NCBI GenBank assembly: GCA_964408735.1
Contig: CAYPAX010000156.1
Span: 1-7,164 of the forward strand
Source of the DNA: UBA7887 sp964408735
GTDB lineage: Bacteria; Pseudomonadota; Alphaproteobacteria; UBA7887
Direction of reading: 5' to 3'
Length of the DNA stretch: 7,164 bases
The position numbers were made by a program, and so were the translations under genes. This document shows, one piece after another, positions 1-6,252 of the stretch. The notes beneath the pieces were generated by a model. That model did not search any database, was not told where the DNA came from, and worked only from the letters and a program-made list of their open reading frames with translations. Position 1 is the stretch's first letter; every line of letters begins with the position of its first letter.

Positions 1-105
1 GCTTAATATACGCTCACCAACCATATTCTACCGAGCCGTGAATAATCCGGGTTAGGTGACTGCCACTAGACTCCTGCCACCAACCCCCAAGTGACCGAAC
101 TCCTG
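1..105. other. Non-coding 3' flank of the cyclase gene, with degenerate repeats
   Basis: This stretch lies downstream of the minus-strand cyclase gene and shows no convincing gene. The first 50 bases are AT-richer than the genes. From about 51 to 110 there are short related motifs: AGGTGAC near 54-60, TGCCAC at 61-66, ACTCCTGCCAC at 70-80 and ACTCCTGTCAC at 99-109, plus CACCAACC at 15-22 and again at 78-85. I see no strong hairpin followed by a T-run, so no intrinsic terminator can be named with confidence. Confidence 0.6.
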
Positions 106-110
106 TCACT
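70..110. repeat. Imperfect direct repeat and small palindrome overlapping the cyclase stop codon
   Basis: ACTCCTGCCAC at 70-80 and ACTCCTGTCAC at 99-109 are 11-mers with one mismatch and a 29-base period. AGTGAC at 90-95 and GTCACT at 105-110 form a 6-bp inverted repeat around a 9-base loop. The right arm overlaps the stop codon of the minus-strand cyclase gene (TGA, complement of 106-108). The GTGACAG core is also present in the stronger inverted repeats at 6162-6247. This could be a decayed REP-like element; function and family are not established. Confidence 0.45.
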
Positions 111-3100
111 GCACCTCGACGGGTTCTGGCGGAACGGCGAGGCCTGCCTTGCGCAAGCCCGCGGCGAAATCCTCGACCATGGCGTCGGTAGCGGGAACGG
201 CGAAAAAGACGCGTACCTCCGACCAGAAGGCTTCCGCCAGGTCGGGCTTCAGGGCCAAGGTCCGGTCCAGCGCAGCCCGCGCTTCTTCCGCGCGTTCCAG
301 ATGAGCCAGAATCGCCGCCACCTGGGCATGCGTCCAGAACCACCATTCATCACCGAGCTGGCGGGCATAGGTCAATGCGTTTTCATATTCGCCCTCGGCA
401 AAATAATAGTGCACTAACGACCAATTGAACCAGCCCGGATGGCTCGGGTTGAGGCGAATGGCCTTCGTGCCGAGATCGAAGCCGAGTTGCCACTCGCCGA
501 GATGACTGTAGATGAGAGCGGCGTAGTTCAGCACCAGCGCATCACGGGAATTGCGCTCGATCGCCGCATCCGCGTGCTGCCTGGTGGTATCCCAATCCTG
601 CAGGAAGGATGATGCCCAGGCGAGCAGGATGTGTCCCCTTGCATTCATGGGATCGAGCGACACCGCACGCCTTGCCGCCTCCGCCGCCCGCTCGATCGAA
701 TTCGGCCTCGCGTTGTGCCCCTGGAGTTCTTCTTCCATGTACAGATCGGCAAGGCCAACCCAGGCCGCCGCGTAGGTCGGGTCGCGCGCTACCGTATCCT
801 CCAGGCAATCGCGGGCGATAGCGTGGTTCTCGGCGGTCGCGACGCGATTGAAGACATAGTGCTTGAGAACGCAGTCATAGGCGCTGTCGCTTGCCGGCGG
901 GTGGCGCTCGCGGTCCATGGCGGCATCGCGCGAGATGGTGCCGTGGGCGGCGGCAATCCGGCCGACCACTGCGTCCGTGATCTCGTCCTGGATGGCAAAG
1001 AGGTCGCTTACAGTGGTGTTGCGCTCAAAGGTCTCCGCCCAGAGATTGCCGCCGTTCTCGGCATCGAGCAGCTTGACGCTGACGCGAATCCGGTCGCCTG
1101 AGCGCCGCACGCTTCCGCTAAGCACGTAGCCGGCACCAAGCTCTTGGCCGACGTTGCGAGCATCGCTGTCATGCCCTTTGTAAGCGAATGTCGATTCGCC
1201 GGCGATTACCAACAAGTCACGAAAACGGGTGAGGGCGGTGATTATCTCTTCGCTTAGGCCGTCAACGAAATAGTCTTGGCTAGGATCGCCGCTGAGATTG
1301 TCGAAGGGGAGGACGGCGATGACGGGGCGCTCGGGCTGTGGCGCCTCTTCGGGCAGGCCAGCTTTGCGGTGGGCATCGACATAGTAATCAAGCAACCCCG
1401 GCCAGGGGACGAAGCGGGCCATCTCCTTGCGTGCGATGGGCACTGTCCAGTCAGGGCGGAGTTCCAGTGTCCGCTGCATGGCCCGTTCCGCGTCCTCCTG
1501 CCGCCCGAGGCCTATATAGGCCACGGCGAGCGCGGCATGTGCAAAGTAGAAGTCTTCAACATATAGCTTTTCCGCGGCAGTCAGCGCTGCTTCAAAATCT
1601 CGACGGCCTGTCTCGATATGATATTGTGTCCAATACCAATCTGCTGGTGGGTTCGGATTCAGTTTTAGGGCCTTCTCCCAAAGTTGATTTGCAAGCTCAA
1701 GCTCTCCCAGGCCAGCAAAGCCAAATGCGATTTCCTTCAATAGCAGCGCGTCATTGCTGTTGAGCAATAGTGCGGCTTTTGCGTGCTTCCGAAATTGCTC
1801 ATAGTCGCCAGTTGCATGCAATATTGAAGCGAGAGTTGCTTTGACATATGCGCTGGGCTCGAGCGTAACCGCGTGACGCGCAGCATCTAGTGCTCTTTGT
1901 TCAGCGTCGGGCAAGGCATTGTAGCCCACCATGAATTCGTCGTAGTACATCCACGCGAGCGATACCCAAGCCCGGGCGTATTCGGGCTCTCTTTCCACTG
2001 CGCTCTCCAAGCAATCCCGTGTTTCGGCATGTGCCTCCGGCGTTCTTACGTTCCAATAATCCATTTCCAATAGAACGCAGTCATAGGCGCTCATCGTCGG
2101 GGGGGGATCGCGCTTTAGCGCCTTAAGGTCCTCGGCAAACACCCCGCTAAATCCACTGCCAAGCGCACCGACAATCTTCGCTGAGATATCGTCCTGTATG
2201 GCGAAAACCTGCTCTGTGGAAAGATTGGCATCGTAACGGTTGGACCAAACCTGGGCGCCATCATCCGTCTTGATCAGGCTGGTTGTGATCCGAACCGAAT
2301 TGCTACTTTGCTGCACACTGCCTTGCACGATGTAATCGGCGCCTAGCGACTTGCGAATTTCGCCGGGCGTCGCGCCCACCTCCTTGAGCGGGCGTGTGGC
2401 ATCCAACGCAAAGACGAACAAATCCGCGAAATTTGTAAAGTTCGCAACGACCTGTCGGGTAACCCCTTCCGCCAGATGCGGATGTGGCGGGTTCTCGGTC
2501 AGCTCGTCGAATGGAAGCACGGCAATGGACGGCCCGCGTGGCATTGCAAGCACCGGATCGTCCGTCGGTGTGCCGTCGGCCATGACCATTTGCGGGGCTT
2601 CGACGCGCAGCGTCAGGTCCCAGACGGCAAGGCCCGCAACGACCGCCGCTGCAATGGCGGCGGCGGCGATCAGCTTTGTGCGGCGGGCGGGTTTCGCCGG
2701 CGCCGGGCTCGGTTCGGCATCATCCAGCAGCAGCCGGTATGCCTTCACGGGGCGCGGGATGTTCTTCACCTCGTGCTCGCCGATATAGGAGACGCCGACA
2801 CCAAGCTTGTCCTCGGTGTGCAGGTGTGCCGATTCCGAGACCATGACGCCGCCGGGCTCGGCCAAGCCTTCGAGGCGCGCCGCGACGTTCACCCCGTCGC
2901 CGTAGATGGTGCCGTCGTCACGCTCGATGATGTCGCCGAGATTGACGCCCATGCGGAAATACATGCGCCGGTGGCCGGCGAGCGCCTCGTTGCGTTCTGC
3001 CAGGGCGCGCTGGATCTCGACAGCGGCCTCGGCCGCCTCGATGACGCTTTCGAAGGTCGCCAGCACGCTGTCGCCGGCCGTGTCGACGATGCGCCCGTGG

Positions 3101-3249
3101 TGCGTGGCGATATGTTCGGCGAAGACCTCGCGATAGTCCGTCAGAGTGCGCACCGTGGCGCGGTCGTCGTCGGCCATCAGGCGCGAGTAGCCCGCCACGT
3201 CCGCGGCCAGAATGGCGGCGATCTTTCTCTTGCCCTCGTCAGCCGTCAC
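106..3249 (-). CDS. Membrane class III adenylate/guanylate cyclase with two tandem TolB-like/TPR modules
   Basis: Predicted to make a cyclic nucleotide from a purine NTP in the cytoplasm under control of a C-terminal sensor. Residues 8-175 form a class III cyclase domain: metal-binding D17 (ADVAGYSRLM) and D60 (TAGDSVLATF), and N121 and R125 in GDGVNVAARLE. The Lys expected four residues before the second Asp is D56. A positive stretch (ARRTK, 188-192) precedes one membrane helix (about 193-212), so the rest should be periplasmic. Two modules follow, each a TolB-like domain (IAVLPFD at 242-248 and 644-650) plus TPR-like helices: residues about 239-636 and 641-1047. Module 1 ends in RKAGLPE, like the C-terminus of the paralogue at 6253. 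The start is GTG with AGGGGAG upstream; no ATG fits before the domain. It lies 77 bp after hpnH. The DNA of module 1 is AT-richer than the rest. Domain calls are firm; substrate and signal are unknown. Confidence 0.9.
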   Translation of the reverse strand: MTADEGKRKIAAILAADVAGYSRLMADDDRATVRTLTDYREVFAEHIATHHGRIVDTAGDSVLATFESVIEAAEAAVEIQRALAERNEALAGHRRMYFRMGVNLGDIIERDDGTIYGDGVNVAARLEGLAEPGGVMVSESAHLHTEDKLGVGVSYIGEHEVKNIPRPVKAYRLLLDDAEPSPAPAKPARRTKLIAAAAIAAAVVAGLAVWDLTLRVEAPQMVMADGTPTDDPVLAMPRGPSIAVLPFDELTENPPHPHLAEGVTRQVVANFTNFADLFVFALDATRPLKEVGATPGEIRKSLGADYIVQGSVQQSSNSVRITTSLIKTDDGAQVWSNRYDANLSTEQVFAIQDDISAKIVGALGSGFSGVFAEDLKALKRDPPPTMSAYDCVLLEMDYWNVRTPEAHAETRDCLESAVEREPEYARAWVSLAWMYYDEFMVGYNALPDAEQRALDAARHAVTLEPSAYVKATLASILHATGDYEQFRKHAKAALLLNSNDALLLKEIAFGFAGLGELELANQLWEKALKLNPNPPADWYWTQYHIETGRRDFEAALTAAEKLYVEDFYFAHAALAVAYIGLGRQEDAERAMQRTLELRPDWTVPIARKEMARFVPWPGLLDYYVDAHRKAGLPEEAPQPERPVIAVLPFDNLSGDPSQDYFVDGLSEEIITALTRFRDLLVIAGESTFAYKGHDSDARNVGQELGAGYVLSGSVRRSGDRIRVSVKLLDAENGGNLWAETFERNTTVSDLFAIQDEITDAVVGRIAAAHGTISRDAAMDRERHPPASDSAYDCVLKHYVFNRVATAENHAIARDCLEDTVARDPTYAAAWVGLADLYMEEELQGHNARPNSIERAAEAARRAVSLDPMNARGHILLAWASSFLQDWDTTRQHADAAIERNSRDALVLNYAALIYSHLGEWQLGFDLGTKAIRLNPSHPGWFNWSLVHYYFAEGEYENALTYARQLGDEWWFWTHAQVAAILAHLERAEEARAALDRTLALKPDLAEAFWSEVRVFFAVPATDAMVEDFAAGLRKAGLAVPPEPVEVQ

Positions 3250-3257
3250 GCCCGTTG

Positions 3258-3265
3258 TCTCCCCT
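3258..3265 (-). promoter_or_regulatory. Ribosome binding site of the cyclase gene (supports a GTG start)
   Basis: On the minus strand AGGGGAGA lies 8 bases before the GTG at 3249-3247. It is a near-consensus Shine-Dalgarno sequence at good spacing, and it supports the GTG start, which sits just before the cyclase domain. Confidence 0.7.
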
Positions 3266-3326
3266 CACGGGAAAAGGATACGCGCTGGGTCGCCGGTTGC
3301 AAATGCCCTTGCGGCTCGCCGCAGGC

Positions 3327-4454
3327 TTAGGCCGCGTCCTCGTCGGCTGCCTCAGCCTCGCTGAGGAAGCGGGTGACGTTGTCGTCGAAGACGTAGTCGG
3401 CGGGCCGCGCTTGTGAGAGGTCAATGTCGGGCGCCATGTCGCCGTCCGTGCGGATGCCGCGCAGCCAGACGCCGAAGGCTTTCAAGGGCCGTGACAGGGT
3501 TTCGTTGACGGCGCTCGGCTCATAGCCGCAATGGACCATGCAGTCGGCGCATTTCTCGTAGGCGCCGGTGCCGTAGGCAGCCCAGTCGGTTTCCTCCATC
3601 AGCTCCTGGAAACTGTCAACAAAGCCTTCGCCCAACAGGTAGCAGGGGCGCTGCCAGCCGAACACGTTGCGCGTCGGGTTGCCCCAGGGCGTGCATTCGA
3701 AGCTCTGGTTGCCGGCAAGGAAATCGAGGAACAGGATCGACTGGCTGAAGCGCCACTTGCGGCCCTTGCCACGGGCGAAGGTGTCGCGGAACAGATTGCG
3801 CGTTCGCTCGCGCGACAGAAAATGTTCCTGATCGGCGGCGCGCTCATAGGCGTAGCCGGGGGAGATGGTGACGCCCTCGGCGCCGAGGTCGCGGGCGAAG
3901 TCCATGAACTCGGCCAGTGCGGCCGGGTCCTGGCCGTCGAACACGGTGCAATTCACGTTGACGCGGAAGCCCTTGGCGATGGCCACCTTCATGGCAGCGA
4001 CGGCGCGGTCGAATACGCCCTCCTGGCAGACCGCCTTGTCGTGCTCCTGGCGCAGTCCGTCGAGATGCACCGAGAAGGTGAGGTAGGGCGTCGGCGTGAA
4101 CAGCGGCAGGCGCTTTTCCAGCAGCAGCGCATTGGTGCAGAGATAGACGAACTTCTTGCGCGCCACGATGCCCGCGACGATCTCGCCGATCTCCTTGTGC
4201 AGCAAAGGCTCGCCGCCGGGGATCGAGACCACCGGCGCGCCGCACTCGTCGACCGCCTGCAGGCAGTCCTCCAACGACAGACGCTGGTTCAGGATGCTGT
4301 CGGGATAGTCGATCTTGCCGCAGCCCGCGCAGGCCAGATTGCAGCGGAACAGGGGCTCGAGCATGAGTACCAGGGGATAGCGCTTGCGTCCGGCCAGGCG
4401 TTGGCGTACCACATAGGCGCCGACGCGGACCATCTGTCGCAGGGGCACCGGCAT
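3327..4454 (-). CDS. hpnH: Adenosyl-hopene transferase HpnH (radical SAM)
   Basis: HpnH joins the 5'-deoxyadenosyl group of S-adenosylmethionine to diploptene, giving adenosylhopane, the first step in building the side chain of bacteriohopanepolyols. The 375-residue protein has the radical SAM cluster motif CNLACAGC (C38, C42, C45), the SAM-binding GGEPL (80-84), and a Cys-rich C-terminal part with C254, C271 and CADCMVHC (C302, C305, C309), as in HpnH proteins with a DUF3463-type C-terminus. Length is normal for the family. The ATG shares its A with the stop codon of ispH (TAATG), and I see only a weak GGCGG-like ribosome site, so translation is probably coupled to ispH. The next gene downstream is the cyclase. 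No squalene-hopene cyclase gene is in the window; it should be elsewhere. Family assignment rests on recognised motifs and the ispH neighbour. Confidence 0.93.
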   Translation of the reverse strand: MPVPLRQMVRVGAYVVRQRLAGRKRYPLVLMLEPLFRCNLACAGCGKIDYPDSILNQRLSLEDCLQAVDECGAPVVSIPGGEPLLHKEIGEIVAGIVARKKFVYLCTNALLLEKRLPLFTPTPYLTFSVHLDGLRQEHDKAVCQEGVFDRAVAAMKVAIAKGFRVNVNCTVFDGQDPAALAEFMDFARDLGAEGVTISPGYAYERAADQEHFLSRERTRNLFRDTFARGKGRKWRFSQSILFLDFLAGNQSFECTPWGNPTRNVFGWQRPCYLLGEGFVDSFQELMEETDWAAYGTGAYEKCADCMVHCGYEPSAVNETLSRPLKAFGVWLRGIRTDGDMAPDIDLSQARPADYVFDDNVTRFLSEAEAADEDAA

Positions 4455-5386
4455 TACGAGGCGTCCGCCAGCAATTCGGGCGGCAACTTGAACTGGACCC
4501 GTTCCACGACACCCTCCAAGGCTTCGACTTCAACTTCGCCGACGCTCCGCAAACGCTGGATCACTTCCTGCACGAGCTGTTCTGGAGCCGAAGCCCCTGC
4601 ACTGATGCCGACCCGCTCGACACCCTCGATCCAGGTCAGTTCGATGGCGTCGGCATCGTCGATCAAATAGCTCGGCACATCCAACTCCTCGCCAATCTCG
4701 CGCAGGCGGTTTGAATTCGAGCTGTTCTGCGCGCCGACAACGAGGATCACGTCGACCTCGCTGGCCAGCTTGCGCACGGTCGTTTGGCGGTTCTGCGTGG
4801 CATAGCAGATATCCCGCAGCGACGGGCCGCTGATCGTGGGAAAGCGTGCCTTGAGCGCGTCGATGACCTCGCTGGTGTCGTCGACGCTCAACGTCGTCTG
4901 AGTGACATAGGCGAGCTTGTCCGGATCCTTTACCTCCAGGCTATCGACCTCCGCCGCAGTCGATACCAGCAGGACCCCGCCGGGCACGCGGCCGCTGGTG
5001 CCTTCCACCTCGGGATGGCCGCGATGGCCAATGAGGATCACTTCGCGGCCCTGGCGCGCATAGCGCTGCGCCTCGTGATGCACTTTGGCGACCAGCGGGC
5101 AGGTGGCGTCGATGACCGGCAGGACCCGCTGCGCGGCCGCGTCCGCCACCACCTGAGCCACGCCGTGGGCACTGAAGATGGTTACCGCGCCATCGGGAAT
5201 TTCATCCAAATCTTCGACGAACACCGCGCCCTTTTCGCGCAACTCTTCCACCACGCGCCTGTTGTGCACGATTTCGTGGCGCACGTAGACGGGGCGCCCG
5301 AAACGCTCCAGGGCACCCTCCACAATATCGATGGCACGCTCTACGCCGGCGCAGAATCCGCGCGGCTCGGCCAAGATCACTCGCAT
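4454..5386 (-). CDS. ispH: 4-hydroxy-3-methylbut-2-enyl diphosphate reductase IspH (LytB)
   Basis: IspH catalyses the last step of the methylerythritol phosphate pathway, reducing HMBPP to IPP and DMAPP with a 4Fe-4S cluster in the cytoplasm. The 310-residue protein has the three cluster cysteines C12 (PRGFCAGV), C96 (DATCPLV) and C194 (ICYATQNRQ), substrate-site H41, H74 and H124 with the catalytic E126 (HRGHPE), the SSNSNRL motif (222-228) and SAGASAPE (262-269). I chose the ATG at 5386 because the family begins directly with MRVILAEPRGFCAGV and AGGAA stands 9 bases upstream; an in-frame start at 5485 would add 33 unconserved residues across the intergenic region. The gene heads the minus-strand block and is followed by hpnH with a one-base overlap, which fits supply of isoprenoid units for hopanoids. 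No key residue is missing. Confidence 0.97.
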   Translation of the reverse strand: MRVILAEPRGFCAGVERAIDIVEGALERFGRPVYVRHEIVHNRRVVEELREKGAVFVEDLDEIPDGAVTIFSAHGVAQVVADAAAQRVLPVIDATCPLVAKVHHEAQRYARQGREVILIGHRGHPEVEGTSGRVPGGVLLVSTAAEVDSLEVKDPDKLAYVTQTTLSVDDTSEVIDALKARFPTISGPSLRDICYATQNRQTTVRKLASEVDVILVVGAQNSSNSNRLREIGEELDVPSYLIDDADAIELTWIEGVERVGISAGASAPEQLVQEVIQRLRSVGEVEVEALEGVVERVQFKLPPELLADAS

Positions 5387-5395
5387 TCGAATCGG

Positions 5396-5400
5396 TTCCT
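5396..5400 (-). promoter_or_regulatory. Ribosome binding site of ispH
   Basis: On the minus strand AGGAA lies 9 bases before the ATG at 5386. It supports this start over the longer open frame that begins at 5485. Confidence 0.6.
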
Positions 5401-5442
5401 GATCGACGGTGGCTCTCGCATCGCGACCACCCAGTCGCAAAG

Positions 5443-5471
5443 AAATTACCCGATGTGCCCGTTTCCGCCAA
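5443..5471 (-). promoter_or_regulatory. Candidate sigma-70-type promoter of ispH-hpnH
   Basis: On the minus strand TTGGCG (complement of 5466-5471) and TAATTT (complement of 5443-5448) are separated by 17 bases, about 57 bases before the ispH start. The match to TTGACA/TATAAT is partial (4 of 6 and 3 of 6). The -35-like box is one arm of the palindrome centred at 5474. This is a guess from spacing and position. Confidence 0.3.
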
Positions 5472-5486
5472 TATACTTGGCGCAAA
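5462..5486. promoter_or_regulatory. Operator-like palindrome between divergent ispH and the His-rich protein gene
   Basis: The core is CGCCAA-TATAC-TTGGCG (5466-5482), a perfect 6-bp inverted repeat with a 5-base centre at 5474. After one mismatched pair (5465/5483) the symmetry resumes as TTT at 5462-5464 and AAA at 5484-5486, so 9 of 10 arm positions are symmetric. It contains TATACT (5472-5477), a good -10-like hexamer for the plus-strand gene although I see no good -35 box at usual spacing, and it overlaps the -35-like box facing ispH. A dimeric regulator bound here could block both directions. The regulator is not identifiable. Confidence 0.5.
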
Positions 5487-5507
5487 GAGAGGAAAAACCA
5501 CTCACAT

Positions 5508-5512
5508 GGAGG
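5508..5512 (+). promoter_or_regulatory. Ribosome binding site of the His-rich periplasmic protein
   Basis: GGAGG lies 8 bases before the ATG at 5521, ideal spacing. It favours this start over the in-frame ATG at 5506, which overlaps the site, and over the ATG at 5455, which would bury the signal peptide behind 22 extra residues. Confidence 0.75.
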
Positions 5513-5520
5513 CGAGGATC

Positions 5521-6156
5521 ATGCGGATATTTCTTTCCCTGCTCGGGGCGGCAGCGATGGCATTGGCGGCACCGGCTGCCCAGGCCCAGGAGGCTCACGC
5601 CCATATCGGACACGTCATGACAGGCTGGGGCGACACGCCCGACGGCGGCGGCCTGCTGCCGACGGCCATAGCCGAAGCGAAAATCGCCCTGGCGCATGCG
5701 GGATATGCGGTCAGCCAGCCCGAGAACCTCGAATCGATCCGCCTGCATACGGGGCATGTCATGCATGCGGTCGATCCCAACTCGGTCGCCGGCGGGCCGG
5801 GGCTCGGCTATGGCCTGATCAATGCGGCCAGCGGCGCTGCAGCGCATATCGGCTATGCTGCAGGGTCGGCGGACGCCTCAGGCAACGTCAAGGCGCACGC
5901 GGAACACGTCACGGCCAGCGCGCGCAACGTGGTCACCTGGGCGGGCGAGATCATGCGCCTGGCGGAGCAGATCATGACCAACGACAACCCGAAGCACGCC
6001 AACATCATGGCCGGGCGCATCGGCGATTTGCTCGAATGCGTGGTCAACGGCTGCGACGCCGATTCCGACGGCAGCATCAGCTGGGGCCCGGGCGAAGGCG
6101 GCCTGGCCCAGGCCGAAGCCCACATGGGCTACATGATGCAGGGCGAGGGGCTGTGA
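5521..6156 (+). CDS. Secreted His/Met-rich repeat protein with a DxDxDG loop, function unknown
   Basis: I do not recognise a named function. The 211-residue product starts with a clear signal peptide (residues 1-22, hydrophobic core LLGAAAMALAAPAA, cleavage after AQA), so the mature protein should be periplasmic. The mature part has 12 histidines and many methionines. Six H-x-x-[HY] motifs occur: HIGH (28), HAGY (59), HTGH (76), HIGY (109), HAEH (126) and HMGY (201). H28-H76, H59-H109 and H76-H126 are 48-50 residues apart, which shows an internal repeat of about 50 residues (HxGHVM ... AHxGYA), probably paired helices. Near the C-terminus are C173 and C178 (possible disulfide) and a calcium-loop-like DADSDGSI (D179, D181, D183). 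There is no CxxCH, so it is not a c-type cytochrome. Metal binding, as in SmbP-like His-repeat proteins, is an inference. It is transcribed away from ispH and seems monocistronic. Confidence 0.85.
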   Translation: MRIFLSLLGAAAMALAAPAAQAQEAHAHIGHVMTGWGDTPDGGGLLPTAIAEAKIALAHAGYAVSQPENLESIRLHTGHVMHAVDPNSVAGGPGLGYGLINAASGAAAHIGYAAGSADASGNVKAHAEHVTASARNVVTWAGEIMRLAEQIMTNDNPKHANIMAGRIGDLLECVVNGCDADSDGSISWGPGEGGLAQAEAHMGYMMQGEGL

Positions 6157-6252
6157 CACTATAATTGGTGACAGTTACCAAATATTTCTTCGAAAAAACA
6201 TTATATTACAGTATGGTAGCGGATTAATTGGTAACTGTCACCAATTAATCCG
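6157..6252. other. AT-rich spacer between convergent genes
   Basis: This 96-bp spacer separates the ends of the plus-strand His-rich protein gene and the minus-strand TPR gene. It is far more AT-rich than either gene and consists almost wholly of inverted repeats (listed separately). Six A residues at 6193-6198 read as TTTTTT on the minus strand, but lie 18 bases beyond the hairpin at 6217-6255, so a classical intrinsic terminator is doubtful. Bidirectional termination through the hairpins is possible. Confidence 0.6.
6162..6247. repeat. Perfect 20-bp inverted repeat, REP- or MITE-like
   Basis: TAATTGGTGACAGTTACCAA at 6162-6181 and its exact reverse complement at 6228-6247 flank 46 AT-rich bases. 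Each arm contains a near-palindrome, TTGGTGACAGTTACCAA (6165-6181), with a single mismatched pair, so an arm could bind a dimeric protein or form a small hairpin. No target-site duplication and no transposase gene are visible. Candidates are a nonautonomous repeat such as those mobilised by REP-associated tyrosine transposases, a pair of operators, or a terminator structure. The repeat itself is certain; its nature is not. Confidence 0.8.

Noticed and set aside
14..346. Minus-strand 110-codon frame at the left edge
   Set aside because: It is mostly out-of-frame cyclase sequence, Arg/Gly/Ser-rich, and ends in the repeat region without domain support.
3308..3325. Small hairpin (TGCGG-CTCG-CCGCA) just after the hpnH stop codon
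   Set aside because: The stem is only about 5-7 bp and is not followed by a T-run on the minus strand, so it is not a credible terminator.
2476..3330. Open frame of 284 codons on the plus strand opposite the cyclase domain
   Set aside because: It mirrors the conserved cyclase catalytic domain, shows no family motif and lacks a convincing ribosome site.
3531..4670. Long open frame (379 codons) on the plus strand opposite hpnH and the end of ispH
   Set aside because: It is antisense to two genes with clear catalytic motifs, has low-complexity Ala/Gly/Val/Leu/Gln-rich content and no recognisable domain; GC-rich codon bias produces such mirror frames.
5387..5485. N-terminal extension of IspH starting at 5485
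   Set aside because: The 33 extra residues are Arg-rich and unlike the family, while the start at 5386 has a ribosome site and gives the standard N-terminus.
5587..6156. His-rich protein as a c-type cytochrome
   Set aside because: There is no CxxCH motif; the only two cysteines in the mature part are C173 and C178, five residues apart and not followed by His.
5409..6164. Overlapping plus-strand frame of 251 codons in the His-rich protein region
   Set aside because: Arg/Gly-rich out-of-frame translation; the alternative frame has a signal peptide, an ideal ribosome site and internal repeats.
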